From: Singulisphaera sp. GP187
Lineage (GTDB): Bacteria; Planctomycetota; Planctomycetia; Isosphaerales; Isosphaeraceae
Reading direction: 5' to 3'
Length of the DNA: 64,000 bases
NCBI RefSeq assembly: GCF_900129635.1
Contig: NZ_FSRB01000001.1
Span: forward strand, 5,173,501 to 5,237,500
Shown here: piece by piece, positions 18,517 through 27,714 of the stretch
Position numbering within the stretch: position 1 is the stretch's first letter
Layout: every line of letters begins with the position of its first letter
The notes under the pieces: model-generated
What the model saw: the letters and a program-made list of their open reading frames with translations, nothing else
Told to the model about the DNA's origin: nothing
The model's database searches: none
Translations under genes and position numbers: made by a program

Positions 18517-19395
18517 ATGAATGTGTCAATGACTTCAGTCTTGTCTCATCGGACCCTGATTCTCGCGACCGCGCTGGCCGGACTCGTGGCGTTCGGAGCC
18601 GGCCCGGCCCCGGTGGAACCGGCGCAGAAGCCGAAGGCTTCCGGCCAGAAAGGGACGGTCCCGTTTGAGATGCTCGCGACCAACCACATGGTGGTCCGGG
18701 CCAAGATCAACGGCAAAGGGCCGTTCGACCTGATCTTCGACGTCGGAGCGCCGATCACGTTGCTCACCAACAAGGCGTCGCTTGAGTCGGGCACGATCAA
18801 GGCCGATGCGCCTCGGTCGTTCCTGTTTTCGATCCGGGGGGAGGCGGATGTCAAGAAGCTCGAGATGGGCGAGATGACGGCCGAAAACGTCCCCGTGATC
18901 GTCCTCGACCACCCGCTCTTGAAGGCGATGGGGGATATGCTCGACCGTCCGCTCGACGGGATCATCGGCTACACCTTCTTCGCGCGGTATCGGACGACGA
19001 TCGACTACCAGGCGCATCGGATGACGTTCGAGCCGGTTGACGGCCCGGTGCGGAACCTCATGAAGGACCTTCCCGACCGCCTGGCCGGCCCTCGAGTCGC
19101 CCGCCACCGGACCCTCGCCCCGAGCGCACTCTGGGGCCTGAGCGTGGGAGACCCGGTCGATGGCCTGAGCTCGCCCGGCGTGCCGATCCGGTCGATTGTG
19201 GCCGACTCGCCCGCCGCGATTGCCGGCCTGAAGCCGGGCGACGTCCTGACCACCCTCGACGGCCGCTGGACCACCTCGATCACCGACGTCTACGCCGCCG
19301 CCGCGGGCGTCCCCGCCGGCCGCGAAGCGCCCGTAATCGTGCTCCGTGACGGCAAGGAATTGACCCTGACGGTCAAGCCCGTGGCGGGCCTCTAA
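18517..19395 (+). CDS. Aspartic-protease-like PDZ protein, altered active site
   Basis: 292 aa, paralogue of the preceding gene. N-terminal signal (TLILATALAGLVAFGAG). The protease-like half has GPFDLIFDVGAPITLLTN, where the catalytic triplet reads D-V-G instead of D-T/S-G, and DGIIGYTFFARYRTTIDYQ. The PDZ-like C-terminus has SIVADSPAAIAGLKPGDVLTTLDG. Loss of the Thr/Ser may reduce or abolish peptidase activity, leaving a binding role; this is inference. Confidence 0.8.
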   Translation: MNVSMTSVLSHRTLILATALAGLVAFGAGPAPVEPAQKPKASGQKGTVPFEMLATNHMVVRAKINGKGPFDLIFDVGAPITLLTNKASLESGTIKADAPRSFLFSIRGEADVKKLEMGEMTAENVPVIVLDHPLLKAMGDMLDRPLDGIIGYTFFARYRTTIDYQAHRMTFEPVDGPVRNLMKDLPDRLAGPRVARHRTLAPSALWGLSVGDPVDGLSSPGVPIRSIVADSPAAIAGLKPGDVLTTLDGRWTTSITDVYAAAAGVPAGREAPVIVLRDGKELTLTVKPVAGL

Positions 19396-19427
19396 ATTGT
19401 AGGGTGGGCACGGCCCACCAGGTTTCG

Positions 19428-19457
19428 CCCCTGAGGATGAACGGTCATCCTCAGGGG
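19428..19457. terminator. Bidirectional hairpin between convergent genes
   Basis: A perfect 13-bp stem (CCCCTGAGGATGA / TCATCCTCAGGGG) with a 4-base loop, between the plus gene ending 19395 and the minus gene ending 19466. A second small palindrome (GGTGGGC acg GCCCACC, 19403-19419) precedes it. Confidence 0.7.
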
Positions 19458-19465
19458 AAGCCGCT

Positions 19466-21979
19466 CTAGCTCTGATCCTTCTTCCATGTTGGGAGTACGA
19501 CGTCTCCGAGGTCTTTCACTTCACCTGGCCCAACCTGCACGCCTTTCAGAATCGGCCCGGTCGCCTTGTTGGGGGCGTCTCCGAGGGCGTCGTATTTCAC
19601 GCCCGGGACGAGGCCCTCGAGGCGGAATCGCCCCTGGCCGTCGACCGTCGGTTTTTCAACAAGGTCGCCAGCCTCGGGGTCGGGGCGCTCGCGGGTTTCG
19701 CTGAAGATCTCCAAGTCGGTCCGGGGTTTCCCTTCCTCGTCGACGACCCGGCCGATCACGGTGCCCCAGGGTTGAAGTTTCGCGGTGAGTGGACCCGTCT
19801 CGTTACCGCGCAGGGCGAGCGAACCGGCGAGTTTGCGGCCGCGATGGATGAAGTCGAGCCGGTAACGGCCCGAGGGCAGTCCGGTGACCACGAAGGTCGG
19901 GTCCCCCGGGGTTTGTTGCGGCATCTGTAAGAGGTCGAGGGTGCGGACCTCGACTCCGTTTCCGAAGAGGAGGGGCTGGCCGTCGGAATCGACGATCGTG
20001 CCCGTGACCGTGCGGCCCGGATCGGCCTCGAGATTGAGGTCGACGACATCCTTCCCGGGTGCTGAGTTGATCTCCGCGATGACGTGCTGGTTGCTTGGCA
20101 TCAAATAGGAGGGATAGGTGATGAAGGCTCCGTGAGATCGATTGAAGCCCTTGATCGAGTCGGTACCGAGACCGTGGAGGTATCGCTCTTCCTTCGCCCG
20201 GGCCGCGATGAGGCCGCGACCCGGCAGGGCCGCGATCGTGAACCGGCCGTCACTCCCCGAGATCGGGACCCGATTCTCCTGGGTATTCTGCCGGAAGTTC
20301 GGAAACTCGCCCAGGTACGCGTTATCCTGAAAGGCGTTGTAGATGACTTTGCCTGCGAGGGGCCGTCCCGTGGCCTTGTCGGTCAGACGCCCGCGCACGA
20401 GGATCCCGCGTTTCAGGGTCATATCGAAGGTGAACGGGCTTGGTTTGGGCTCGATGGCCGGCGAGTCGAACGTGCCGTTCACATAAGGCTGGCCGATCGG
20501 GGCCTCGGTGAAGAGCCTGATCCCGCGCGAGAGTGACAGGCCTTGGATCCGGTATCGTCCCTGGGCGTCCGAGGTCGCCTCGACATCGTGCGTCGGGATC
20601 AGGCTCCCGCTGAGAATGGGCATCCCGGTGATGTGGACCCCGGGGATCGGGGCGCCGGTGTCCTTGTCGCGGATGGTGCCGACGATCGGTCGCGCCGGGG
20701 CGGCGGCGTGGTCGAACCGGGCACCGTAGTAGATGATCGCCTGGCGGTCGCCCGAGCGCGGGTCCTTGGTGCGGATCGTGGGGACGTCGCGGGTCAGGAT
20801 GTATGCCTCGGTCGTCTCGATCCCCGGTCCGGCGATCGAGGCCACGGCGATGCAGTCGCGGGGCATTCCGTCGATCCGGAACCGGCCGTCGCGTCCGGTG
20901 GTGGCCGAGAACCGCTCGCGACTGTTTGTGGTGTTCAGCCCGTACGGCTTTTTGCTAAACCGCTTGATCGTGTCGATCCAGGCATCGAGCTTGCCGTCGG
21001 GGGGGGTGTATACCCATTTGACCTTGGCCGTCGCGCCAGCGACCGGACGCCCTTCGAGGTCGAGGATCCGTCCCTCGACGCGGTCCGTCGGCTCGTGGGT
21101 TGGGACCACTGGCGCCGTGGGAACCTGCCGGGCTGGAGCCTCCTGCTTTGCAATCGGCCGGGCCGGGTCGGTCTGATCCAACTCATAGATCACTGTGGCC
21201 AGCGTGGTCCCGAGGACCAGTACGGCCGCCCCTGCGACCTTGAGCCGGGTCAGGATCCAGCCGCGTGAGACCGCCCTCACCAGGGCCGAGGCCGCACCCG
21301 ACGCGCCGCCAGCCACGGCCTGGACGGTGGTTGTGACCAGCGTTTGCGGGACGGCCATTGGAGGTGCAAGCGGAACGGCGAGAGTGATCCCCCGCCGGGT
21401 CAGCCGGTTCCGGAGCAACTGACGCCCCTTGGCCAATCGACCGCGGAGCGCCCCTTCGGTCCAGCCGAGCCGCTCGGCGGCCTGGTCACGGGTCATCCCC
21501 TCGAGGTCGCAGAGGACCAACGGCAGACGGAGCCGCTCGGGAAGTCGCTCGATTTCCTCGTGAAGCAATCCGCCGAGGTCGTCGGCCGCCGGGCGCTCGG
21601 CGCCCCGCAAACCACCCGCGGCGCTCTCGACGTCGCGGCGGCGGGCGGCGGCGGCCCCGGCCTGGAGCGCGACCCGGTAGGCGACCCGGTGCAGCCAGCC
21701 CCCGAGTGCCTCGCCGCCTTGGATCGATCCCCCCTTGCGAAAGAGGAGCACGAACGTCGCCTGGAACGCGTCGTCGGCCGCATTCGGATCCTTCAACACG
21801 GCCCGGCAGGTGTTCCGGACCATCGCGCCGTGCCGTTCCACCAGCGCGGTGAACGCGGCCTCGTCGCGGCGGGTGACAAACCGTTCGAGCAAGCGGGCGT
21901 CGGATACGCCCGTGAACGTCCCCTCCTCGAGCAGGCGTTGGATCTGCCCGAGTGTCCCCGACCCCGATGCCGTCGGCAT
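19466..21979 (-). CDS. ECF sigma factor fused to membrane segment and carboxypeptidase-regulatory-like repeats
   Basis: 837 aa. The ATG at 21979 follows GAGGAGG. Residues 20-180 are an ECF sigma factor: region 2 (DAFQATFVLLFRKGG, GGWLHRVAYRVAL) and region 4 (LPERLRLPLVLCDLEGMTRDQAAERLG). A membrane helix follows (VAGAAVLVLGTTLATVIYEL, about residue 250). The rest holds repeated CarboxypepD_reg-like beta-sandwiches (VEGRILDLEGRPVAGATAKV, PIVGTIRDKDTGAPIPGVHI, VTGTIVDSDGQPLLF, VIGRVVDEEGKPRTDLEI). This places a transcription factor on the cytoplasmic side and a sensor-like region outside; release by proteolysis is conceivable but not shown. Confidence 0.85.
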   Translation of the reverse strand: MPTASGSGTLGQIQRLLEEGTFTGVSDARLLERFVTRRDEAAFTALVERHGAMVRNTCRAVLKDPNAADDAFQATFVLLFRKGGSIQGGEALGGWLHRVAYRVALQAGAAAARRRDVESAAGGLRGAERPAADDLGGLLHEEIERLPERLRLPLVLCDLEGMTRDQAAERLGWTEGALRGRLAKGRQLLRNRLTRRGITLAVPLAPPMAVPQTLVTTTVQAVAGGASGAASALVRAVSRGWILTRLKVAGAAVLVLGTTLATVIYELDQTDPARPIAKQEAPARQVPTAPVVPTHEPTDRVEGRILDLEGRPVAGATAKVKWVYTPPDGKLDAWIDTIKRFSKKPYGLNTTNSRERFSATTGRDGRFRIDGMPRDCIAVASIAGPGIETTEAYILTRDVPTIRTKDPRSGDRQAIIYYGARFDHAAAPARPIVGTIRDKDTGAPIPGVHITGMPILSGSLIPTHDVEATSDAQGRYRIQGLSLSRGIRLFTEAPIGQPYVNGTFDSPAIEPKPSPFTFDMTLKRGILVRGRLTDKATGRPLAGKVIYNAFQDNAYLGEFPNFRQNTQENRVPISGSDGRFTIAALPGRGLIAARAKEERYLHGLGTDSIKGFNRSHGAFITYPSYLMPSNQHVIAEINSAPGKDVVDLNLEADPGRTVTGTIVDSDGQPLLFGNGVEVRTLDLLQMPQQTPGDPTFVVTGLPSGRYRLDFIHRGRKLAGSLALRGNETGPLTAKLQPWGTVIGRVVDEEGKPRTDLEIFSETRERPDPEAGDLVEKPTVDGQGRFRLEGLVPGVKYDALGDAPNKATGPILKGVQVGPGEVKDLGDVVLPTWKKDQS

Positions 21980-22255
21980 TGCGCCTCCTCGGTCTTTTTG
22001 TCTTCGGTTCGAATGAGGCCCCACCCATGAGAGAGCCGGCGCTGGCAAGACGGCAAAAGATTCTTGGCAAGAAATCAGGTGGGTCAGGATCGTCCTTTGA
22101 TTTTGACCGCTCTTGCCGTTCGGGGGCAACTCTCCGCTTATTAGGAAACCCCTCCGTCTCGGGTTGACCTTCGCGCTTCGGTCCTGGCGTGTTAGGACTG
22201 TCGTCGCGGTCTTCTCGAGCTCAGATCAAGATAGACGATGGCGGGAGGCCTAAGG

Positions 22256-23338
22256 ATGGACTTCTCGTCCTTGCGGAACGGCCTGGTTCCGGCGGAGACG
22301 GTCCCCCCCCACCCCTGGGACGGGTTTCTGACCGGCCCGGAGAACGACCTGGCGCATGCGAGCGTGCTGGCCCTGGCGCGAGGCGATGGCCCGGGCCTTT
22401 CGCCGCTGGTCTTGCACGGGCCGGCCGGGGTCGGCAAGTCGAGGCTGCTGGCGGGCCTGGTGTCGGAGCGACTGCTTCGGCATCCGGAGTCGGCGGTGGC
22501 GCACATGGAGGCCGAAGCGTTTGCCGCGGCCTGTGCGGAGGCGGCCGGGCAGAATGGGGGCTGGGCCGAGCTCCGTAGCCGGTTCCGAGGGCTCGACCTG
22601 TTCGTGCTCGAAGACCTGCACGCCCTGGAGCGCGCTCCGTTGGCCCTGACGGAATTGACCCACACGCTCGACGCCCTGGATGAGGCGGGGTCGAGCGTCG
22701 CGGTCTCCGCGCGAGTGGGGCCGGGTCAGTGGTCCGGGTGGCCTCCGCGCCTGGTTAACCGCCTGGTCGGGGGCCTGGCCGTCCGGGTCGATCCCCCAGG
22801 GCTGGCCTCGCGCCGGCGGTACTTGCTCGACCGCGCCCGGTCGCGCAAGATCAATCTTTTGGCCGAGGCGGTCGACTCGCTGGCCGAGGCGGCTGACGGC
22901 TACCGGACCCTCGACGGCTGGCTCGCCAAACTCGCGCTGGAGTCGCGCGTTGAGCGCAAGCCGCTCGACCGCCAACTCGTCACCCCCTTGATCGACGGCG
23001 AAGCCGCCGACCCGGACCTGACGATCGACCAGATCGCCCGGGCGGTCGCGACGAAGTTCGGCGTCACGCTGCGCGACCTCCGCTCGAGCACCCGCCGCAA
23101 GACGGTTGCCGAGCCGAGGCACCTGGCAATGCATCTGGCGCGGAGCTTGACCAGCCTGAGCTTCCAGGCCATCGGCACCTATTTCGGCGGTCGCGACTCC
23201 GCGACCGTCCGCCACGCCTGCAAGGCCGCCGCCGCCCGCCTCGCCGCCGACCCGGCCTTGGCCTCGGCCACCGCAACGCTCGCCCGCCGCTGGAGCCCGG
23301 GCGAGTCGGGCGGGACGCCCTCCGTCTCGAGCGTGTGA
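22256..23338 (+). CDS. Divergent DnaA-like AAA+ protein
   Basis: 360 aa from the ATG at 22256, which follows GGGAGG; an in-frame ATG is at 22238. AAA+ part: Walker A LHGPAGVGKSRLL, Walker B LFVLEDLHALE (ED where DnaA normally has DD). The C-terminus matches DnaA domain IV: AVATKFGVTLRDLRSSTRRK, then R.LAMHLARSLTSLSFQAIG and YFGGRDSATVRHACKAA. It lacks the usual N-terminal DnaB-interaction domain. May be an initiator paralogue or DnaA-type regulator. Divergent from the ECF fusion gene. Confidence 0.8.
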   Translation: MDFSSLRNGLVPAETVPPHPWDGFLTGPENDLAHASVLALARGDGPGLSPLVLHGPAGVGKSRLLAGLVSERLLRHPESAVAHMEAEAFAAACAEAAGQNGGWAELRSRFRGLDLFVLEDLHALERAPLALTELTHTLDALDEAGSSVAVSARVGPGQWSGWPPRLVNRLVGGLAVRVDPPGLASRRRYLLDRARSRKINLLAEAVDSLAEAADGYRTLDGWLAKLALESRVERKPLDRQLVTPLIDGEAADPDLTIDQIARAVATKFGVTLRDLRSSTRRKTVAEPRHLAMHLARSLTSLSFQAIGTYFGGRDSATVRHACKAAAARLAADPALASATATLARRWSPGESGGTPSVSSV

Positions 23339-23961
23339 CGAAATCCGACCGGTTGTTTCGAATTCTTCCGGCACCCATCAATGGGGTGGCCAGGGGCATC
23401 GACCGGTCGGCTCGACAGTCATTTGCTCGAGCCTTGGACTTCCTGGTGTCTGCGAGATTCGGACTTGATGGAGCCGGCGTCTGCCTCCATCGATTTCGTG
23501 TGTCACATCTTACAGATGTAAATTATTGTAGGCCTACCATTTGGCGTCGACGAATTCGCCGGGTGCACCACTCCGTTCGCAGTTTTGGGCCGAGAGGTAG
23601 AGGCAGCCATGTGTTTCCATGCGTTCGATCGCTTGCGCACGTATATGGGTGGGCCGAGTCAATGAGTTGGTCACGGGCTTTGAGGCGTGCCTGATCCGGA
23701 TTCATGAAGATGGCTGTTCTCTTGATCTGAGCAATCCTCTTGGTTTGGTCACGGATGTTCTGCCGTAAAGGAACTCTCTCCCTAAGAATTTCGGATTGTT
23801 GTAACGTGTTGATAGCAAAGGAAGTCAGCGGGTTTGGCGACAAGTGACCCGTCGGGAATGATTGAGCCTTGTGTCGAGTTGCTTGAATTCAAACGTCATG
23901 CTTGCTAGCCTGCTGTCTAATCTTCATCCAACAACGTTTTCTCGTGTTAGGTGCTTTCGCA
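23339..23961. other. Intergenic region
   Basis: About 620 bases of lower G+C than the flanks with no recognisable gene, RNA or strong hairpin. Confidence 0.4.
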
Positions 23962-24183
23962 ATGTGCGGATCCGCTCGATTGCCGAAATGTTTCCTCATG
24001 CTTGCGATTCCCATCGGCTGCATTGTGTGGTTGGCCGGTTGCGATTCGACGGGGTCGGAGGGCGTCCGTGTGGGGGGTGCCGCCGTGGATCCCGCCGTCG
24101 AGGCGGCCAACGCCGCTGCCTCCCAGGGCAACGCCGATCTTGCCTCGAAGAAAGCCGATGGCGCATCGAAGAAGCCCAAGTGA
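23962..24183 (+). CDS. Small lipoprotein
   Basis: 73 aa. The start at 23962 gives a basic n-region (RLPK), a hydrophobic core (FLMLAIPIGCIVW) and lipobox LAGC. The mature part is short, Ala-rich and ends in Lys-rich repeats (ADLASKKADGASKKPK). No known domain. It lies 74 bases upstream of a DUF1559 gene, matching the common planctomycete pairing in reverse order. An ATG at 23998 is an alternative start. Confidence 0.65.
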   Translation: MCGSARLPKCFLMLAIPIGCIVWLAGCDSTGSEGVRVGGAAVDPAVEAANAAASQGNADLASKKADGASKKPK

Positions 24184-24257
24184 TCGTCCGCCTTATCTTG
24201 TTTGTAGGGACGTCGTTTCCTCTCATTTTTCGCGTTATCTAATGAGGATTCCTCCCA

Positions 24258-25298
24258 ATGAGATTACGCTCACGCCGCGGTTTTACGCTGATCGAATTGC
24301 TGGTGGTCATCGCCATTATCGCCGTTCTGATCGCCCTGCTTCTGCCGGCCGTCCAGGCGGCACGCGAGGCCGCCCGGCGGTCCCAGTGCACCAACAACCT
24401 CAAGCAACTGGGACTGGCCCTCCACAACTACCATTCGACTCACACCACGTTTCCCATCGGGATGTCAAAGAATCCGTACGCGAACACCTGCGGGACGGGT
24501 GGGCTGGACTACCGAGGGTGGGCGGGTTGGAGCGCCCAGGCGCAGATGCTTCCTCAGATGGAGCAGATGGCCGTGTATAACGCCTGCAACTTCTCCTGGA
24601 ACCCGATGCAGGATTCGTGCGGTCTGACGATCGCCTCGACCACCAACAGCACCGCCACGAACACGATCGTCTCGACGTTCCTCTGTCCGTCGGACCCGAA
24701 TTCGGGGACCTCGCGGATTAACAACTACCAGGCGAGTCGAGGGCCCAACTCGCAGCAGAACCCGGAGACCGTCCCGGGGCTGTTCGCCCGCTACACCTCG
24801 TATGGGCTGAAGGAGACGACCGACGGGTCGTCGAACACGATCGCCTTCTCCGAGGTCTTGGCAGGTAAGGGGGCCATGAAAAACGGCTATCGGGGTAACG
24901 TCCCGACAGCCGTGAACACGGCAACCTATGCGGTTTACAATGTGGCCACCATCCAGGCGACCGTTCCGACGATGCTCAGCGGGTGCGCGGCCGCCTTCAA
25001 GACTGGTACGAGTATCGGGGAAGACAACGGCTATCGCTGGTCCACCGGCCGCCAGGGCTACACGCTGTTCAGCACCGTCGCCACCCCGAACGCCTCCTTC
25101 GGCGGCTGCCGGATGGATTCCGGGGCCGGCTCGGATTCTCAGCACATCACGAACGCCTCCAGCGCCCACTCCGGAGGAGTCAACGTCCTCATGGCCGACG
25201 GCAGTTCCCGGTTCATCAAAGACACCGTCAACCAGGTGACCTGGTGGTCCTTGGGCAGCAAGGACGGTGGTGAGGTCATCAGCGCGGACAGTTTCTGA
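24258..25298 (+). CDS. DUF1559 domain-containing pseudopilin-like protein
   Basis: 346 aa. Starts at once with the prepilin-type leader (RSRRGFTLIELLVVIAIIAV ... QAAREAARRSQC). GAGG is 13-16 bases upstream. DUF1559 body with CPSDPN, DGSSNTIAFSE and the C-terminal AHSGGVNVLMADGSSRFI block, ending GGEVISADSF. Paralogue of the gene at 931; both share the N-terminal 40 residues almost exactly. Likely exported after processing by prepilin peptidase. Confidence 0.93.
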   Translation: MRLRSRRGFTLIELLVVIAIIAVLIALLLPAVQAAREAARRSQCTNNLKQLGLALHNYHSTHTTFPIGMSKNPYANTCGTGGLDYRGWAGWSAQAQMLPQMEQMAVYNACNFSWNPMQDSCGLTIASTTNSTATNTIVSTFLCPSDPNSGTSRINNYQASRGPNSQQNPETVPGLFARYTSYGLKETTDGSSNTIAFSEVLAGKGAMKNGYRGNVPTAVNTATYAVYNVATIQATVPTMLSGCAAAFKTGTSIGEDNGYRWSTGRQGYTLFSTVATPNASFGGCRMDSGAGSDSQHITNASSAHSGGVNVLMADGSSRFIKDTVNQVTWWSLGSKDGGEVISADSF

Positions 25299-25446
25299 AC
25301 GTAGGGTGAATCGCCACCCGGGCTGACATGCCATGCCATGGTATGGCCCCCGAGCGATGTCTCCTCAACGTGATCGAATCGGGGCCGACCAGGGCGAGTC
25401 GATCGTCTTGGCCGGCCTCGCGTGCATGTCAGGTGCGAGATTTCTC

Positions 25447-27390
25447 ATGGCGTCGTCTCACCGTGAGCCCGGCGTCGCGAGGCGCTGGCTTCGACTTCCT
25501 CCTTGGCTTGTTGCGGACCTGGTCTGGGCGCTCGCGATCGGGCTTCTGGGGCTGGGCCTGCGGATCGCCTGCGCCCGTGAGTTTGTCGCCCATCCCCTCG
25601 GTCAGGCCCCTTGGATCGACGAGCAAGCCTACTGGGAGCGGGCGCTCACGATCCTCGGCGGCGGTTGGCTGCCGCAACGGCCCTTCTACCAGGACCCGCT
25701 TTATCCCTACCTGCTCGCCGCCCTGATGGCGATCGTCGGGACCGAGTTGGCGACCGTCCGACTTTCCCTGGCTTGCCTCGGGGCGCTGACCCCGGTCTGG
25801 GTTTTCTGGGCGGGCCGGATTGGCCTGGGGCGCGCCGAAGGGGTAGTGGCGGGCCTGGCTGTGGCCCTCTACGGCCCCTTGATCTTCACCGACGCCACCC
25901 TCGAGAAAGAAGGGATCGGCGCCACGGCCGCCGCCCTGGCGATCGGCCTGACCGCCTGGTCCTGGGGACAACGTCGTGCCTGGCCGGCCTTGGTCGCGGG
26001 GTGGGCCTGGGGCTTGGTGACCCTGCTCCGGGCGAATGCTTTGATCGTGGCTCCGCTCGGGGCGATCTGGTGGCTCGTCTGTTCCCGGGGACGGCCCGGG
26101 GGGCGGGGGATGGTCCGGGCGGCCGCTTTTCTCGGTGGGTTCGCCCTCGTCATTGCGCCGGTGACCCTGATCAATGCGATGGTCTCCTCCCCTCCCGAGT
26201 TCCTGCTGACGACCTGGCAGGCGGGGGCGAACTTCTACATTGGGAACGGGCCTGAGGCCAGTGGGACCTATGCTGAGATCCCGAACGTCCGGTCGCACCC
26301 GTTCTTCGAGGCCGACGACTTCGCGGCCGAGGCCCGGCGGCGAGCGGGGCGGCCACTCACTCTCGGTCAAACCTCGCGATATTGGTTTCGGGCGGGCCTC
26401 GACCGCTGGACGTCCGCCCCCGCCGCGTCGCTCCGGCTCGTCGCTCGGAAGATCGCCCTCCTGGCGAACGACTATGAGGTCGCGGATAATCAGAACCATG
26501 CCTTCGTCCGGGTCGTCGCAGTCCCCGCGCTCGGTTGGGGGATCGTCTCCTTCGGCTGGCTGACGCCTTGGGCGGTCGCCGGGCTCAGGCGTCCGGATCG
26601 TTCCCCCTTCTGGTGGTTCCTGGTGCTCACCACGGTCGCGGGGCTGGGCTCGACGGTCGCCTTCTTCGTCGTCGGTCGCTATCGGCTGCCGTGGGTCCCC
26701 GGCCTGGCCCTGCTTGGTGCCGCCGGCGCGGTCGACCTGGCTCGCCGCTTCCGGTCGCGAGACTGGCGCGGATTCGCTCTGAGCGTCGTTTTGATGGCGC
26801 CGGTGGCTGTCTTGGCCTGGACCCCCACCGCCATTCCGGTCGAGGACCGCTGGGGGCTCGGGCTGAGGCGGTTGGCCCTGGCCTCAATGCGGACCGATCA
26901 ACTCGACCGGGCGATCGACGCCTTGGATGACGCCAGGGCTCTGGGGTCGCGACCCACGGCCCACCTCGCGACCATGTTGGCTGTCGGGCCCGAGCATGAC
27001 CTCGTGGCCCGTCATGTGGACGAGGTTCGGCGGTCGGGGCTAGGTCAGGAGCTCCGGCTTGCCCGGCTCCTCCGCCAGATCCCGGAGGGGCGGGCCGAGG
27101 CCCGACGGCTCCTCGACGCGGCACTCCGGGACGTCCCCTCCGATCCGCGTGCCCGGGCCGAGCTGGGCGCCTGGTGGCTGGGCGAACTCCAGCATGCGGA
27201 CCCGCGGCGCCGGGCCGCCGAGGAACTGGCCCGCGCCGCCCGCGGCCCCGACGGCGACGCCTCGGCCGCCATCCTCCTCGCCTTGCTCACCTCCGACCCC
27301 TCCCCCCTCAATCGGCCGGCCGACGACAACCTGGCCAGGCGCTCGGCCCGGTGGCGGATCGCCTGGGCCATCCTCGACGATCGGAACTGA
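25447..27390 (+). CDS. Membrane glycosyltransferase-like protein (GT39/ArnT-like) with TPR-like tail
   Basis: About 647 aa. The start is chosen at 25447 (AGGTGCGAG upstream); in-frame ATGs at 25333, 25357 and 25426 are alternatives. An early loop carries the acidic PWIDEQAYWERAL motif expected of the catalytic Asp/Glu in GT39-type enzymes that use lipid-linked sugars. At least nine membrane helices follow up to about residue 480. The C-terminal 160 residues are soluble, Ala/Arg-rich and helical with TPR-like periodicity. Substrate unknown. Confidence 0.7.
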   Translation: MASSHREPGVARRWLRLPPWLVADLVWALAIGLLGLGLRIACAREFVAHPLGQAPWIDEQAYWERALTILGGGWLPQRPFYQDPLYPYLLAALMAIVGTELATVRLSLACLGALTPVWVFWAGRIGLGRAEGVVAGLAVALYGPLIFTDATLEKEGIGATAAALAIGLTAWSWGQRRAWPALVAGWAWGLVTLLRANALIVAPLGAIWWLVCSRGRPGGRGMVRAAAFLGGFALVIAPVTLINAMVSSPPEFLLTTWQAGANFYIGNGPEASGTYAEIPNVRSHPFFEADDFAAEARRRAGRPLTLGQTSRYWFRAGLDRWTSAPAASLRLVARKIALLANDYEVADNQNHAFVRVVAVPALGWGIVSFGWLTPWAVAGLRRPDRSPFWWFLVLTTVAGLGSTVAFFVVGRYRLPWVPGLALLGAAGAVDLARRFRSRDWRGFALSVVLMAPVAVLAWTPTAIPVEDRWGLGLRRLALASMRTDQLDRAIDALDDARALGSRPTAHLATMLAVGPEHDLVARHVDEVRRSGLGQELRLARLLRQIPEGRAEARRLLDAALRDVPSDPRARAELGAWWLGELQHADPRRRAAEELARAARGPDGDASAAILLALLTSDPSPLNRPADDNLARRSARWRIAWAILDDRN

Positions 27391-27714
27391 CCTGACCTCC
27401 GAGCCACACGGTCGTTGTCATTGGCCTCTGGGGGCGCATTGCTTTCGGATCCAACGTGATCGTTGGCCAACGGGTGGCATTAAGCCCGGAACGTCGAAGG
27501 ATTGCGACGAGAAGGCTTGGACTGGTGGGTTTGGGCGTGGACTCGTAGACTCTGAGGTCGAACCTGCTCCTTTCGGATCGCCTCGTGGAATTCTTGGGCG
27601 ATAAGGAGCAAGCAACCGCTGACCTCAATCAATAGAAGGAGAAAGAGAACTCGACTCAAGCACTGCGGGATGAACAAGTTGCTTTTCATGATAAGAACAT
27701 GAGGGGTGATCTTC
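27391..27714. other. Intergenic region
   Basis: No gene recognised; bases 27595-27700 are AT-rich and may hold the promoter for the gene at 27715. Confidence 0.35.

Noticed and set aside
22130..22255. Replication origin beside the DnaA-like gene
   Set aside because: No cluster of DnaA boxes or AT-rich unwinding region was seen.
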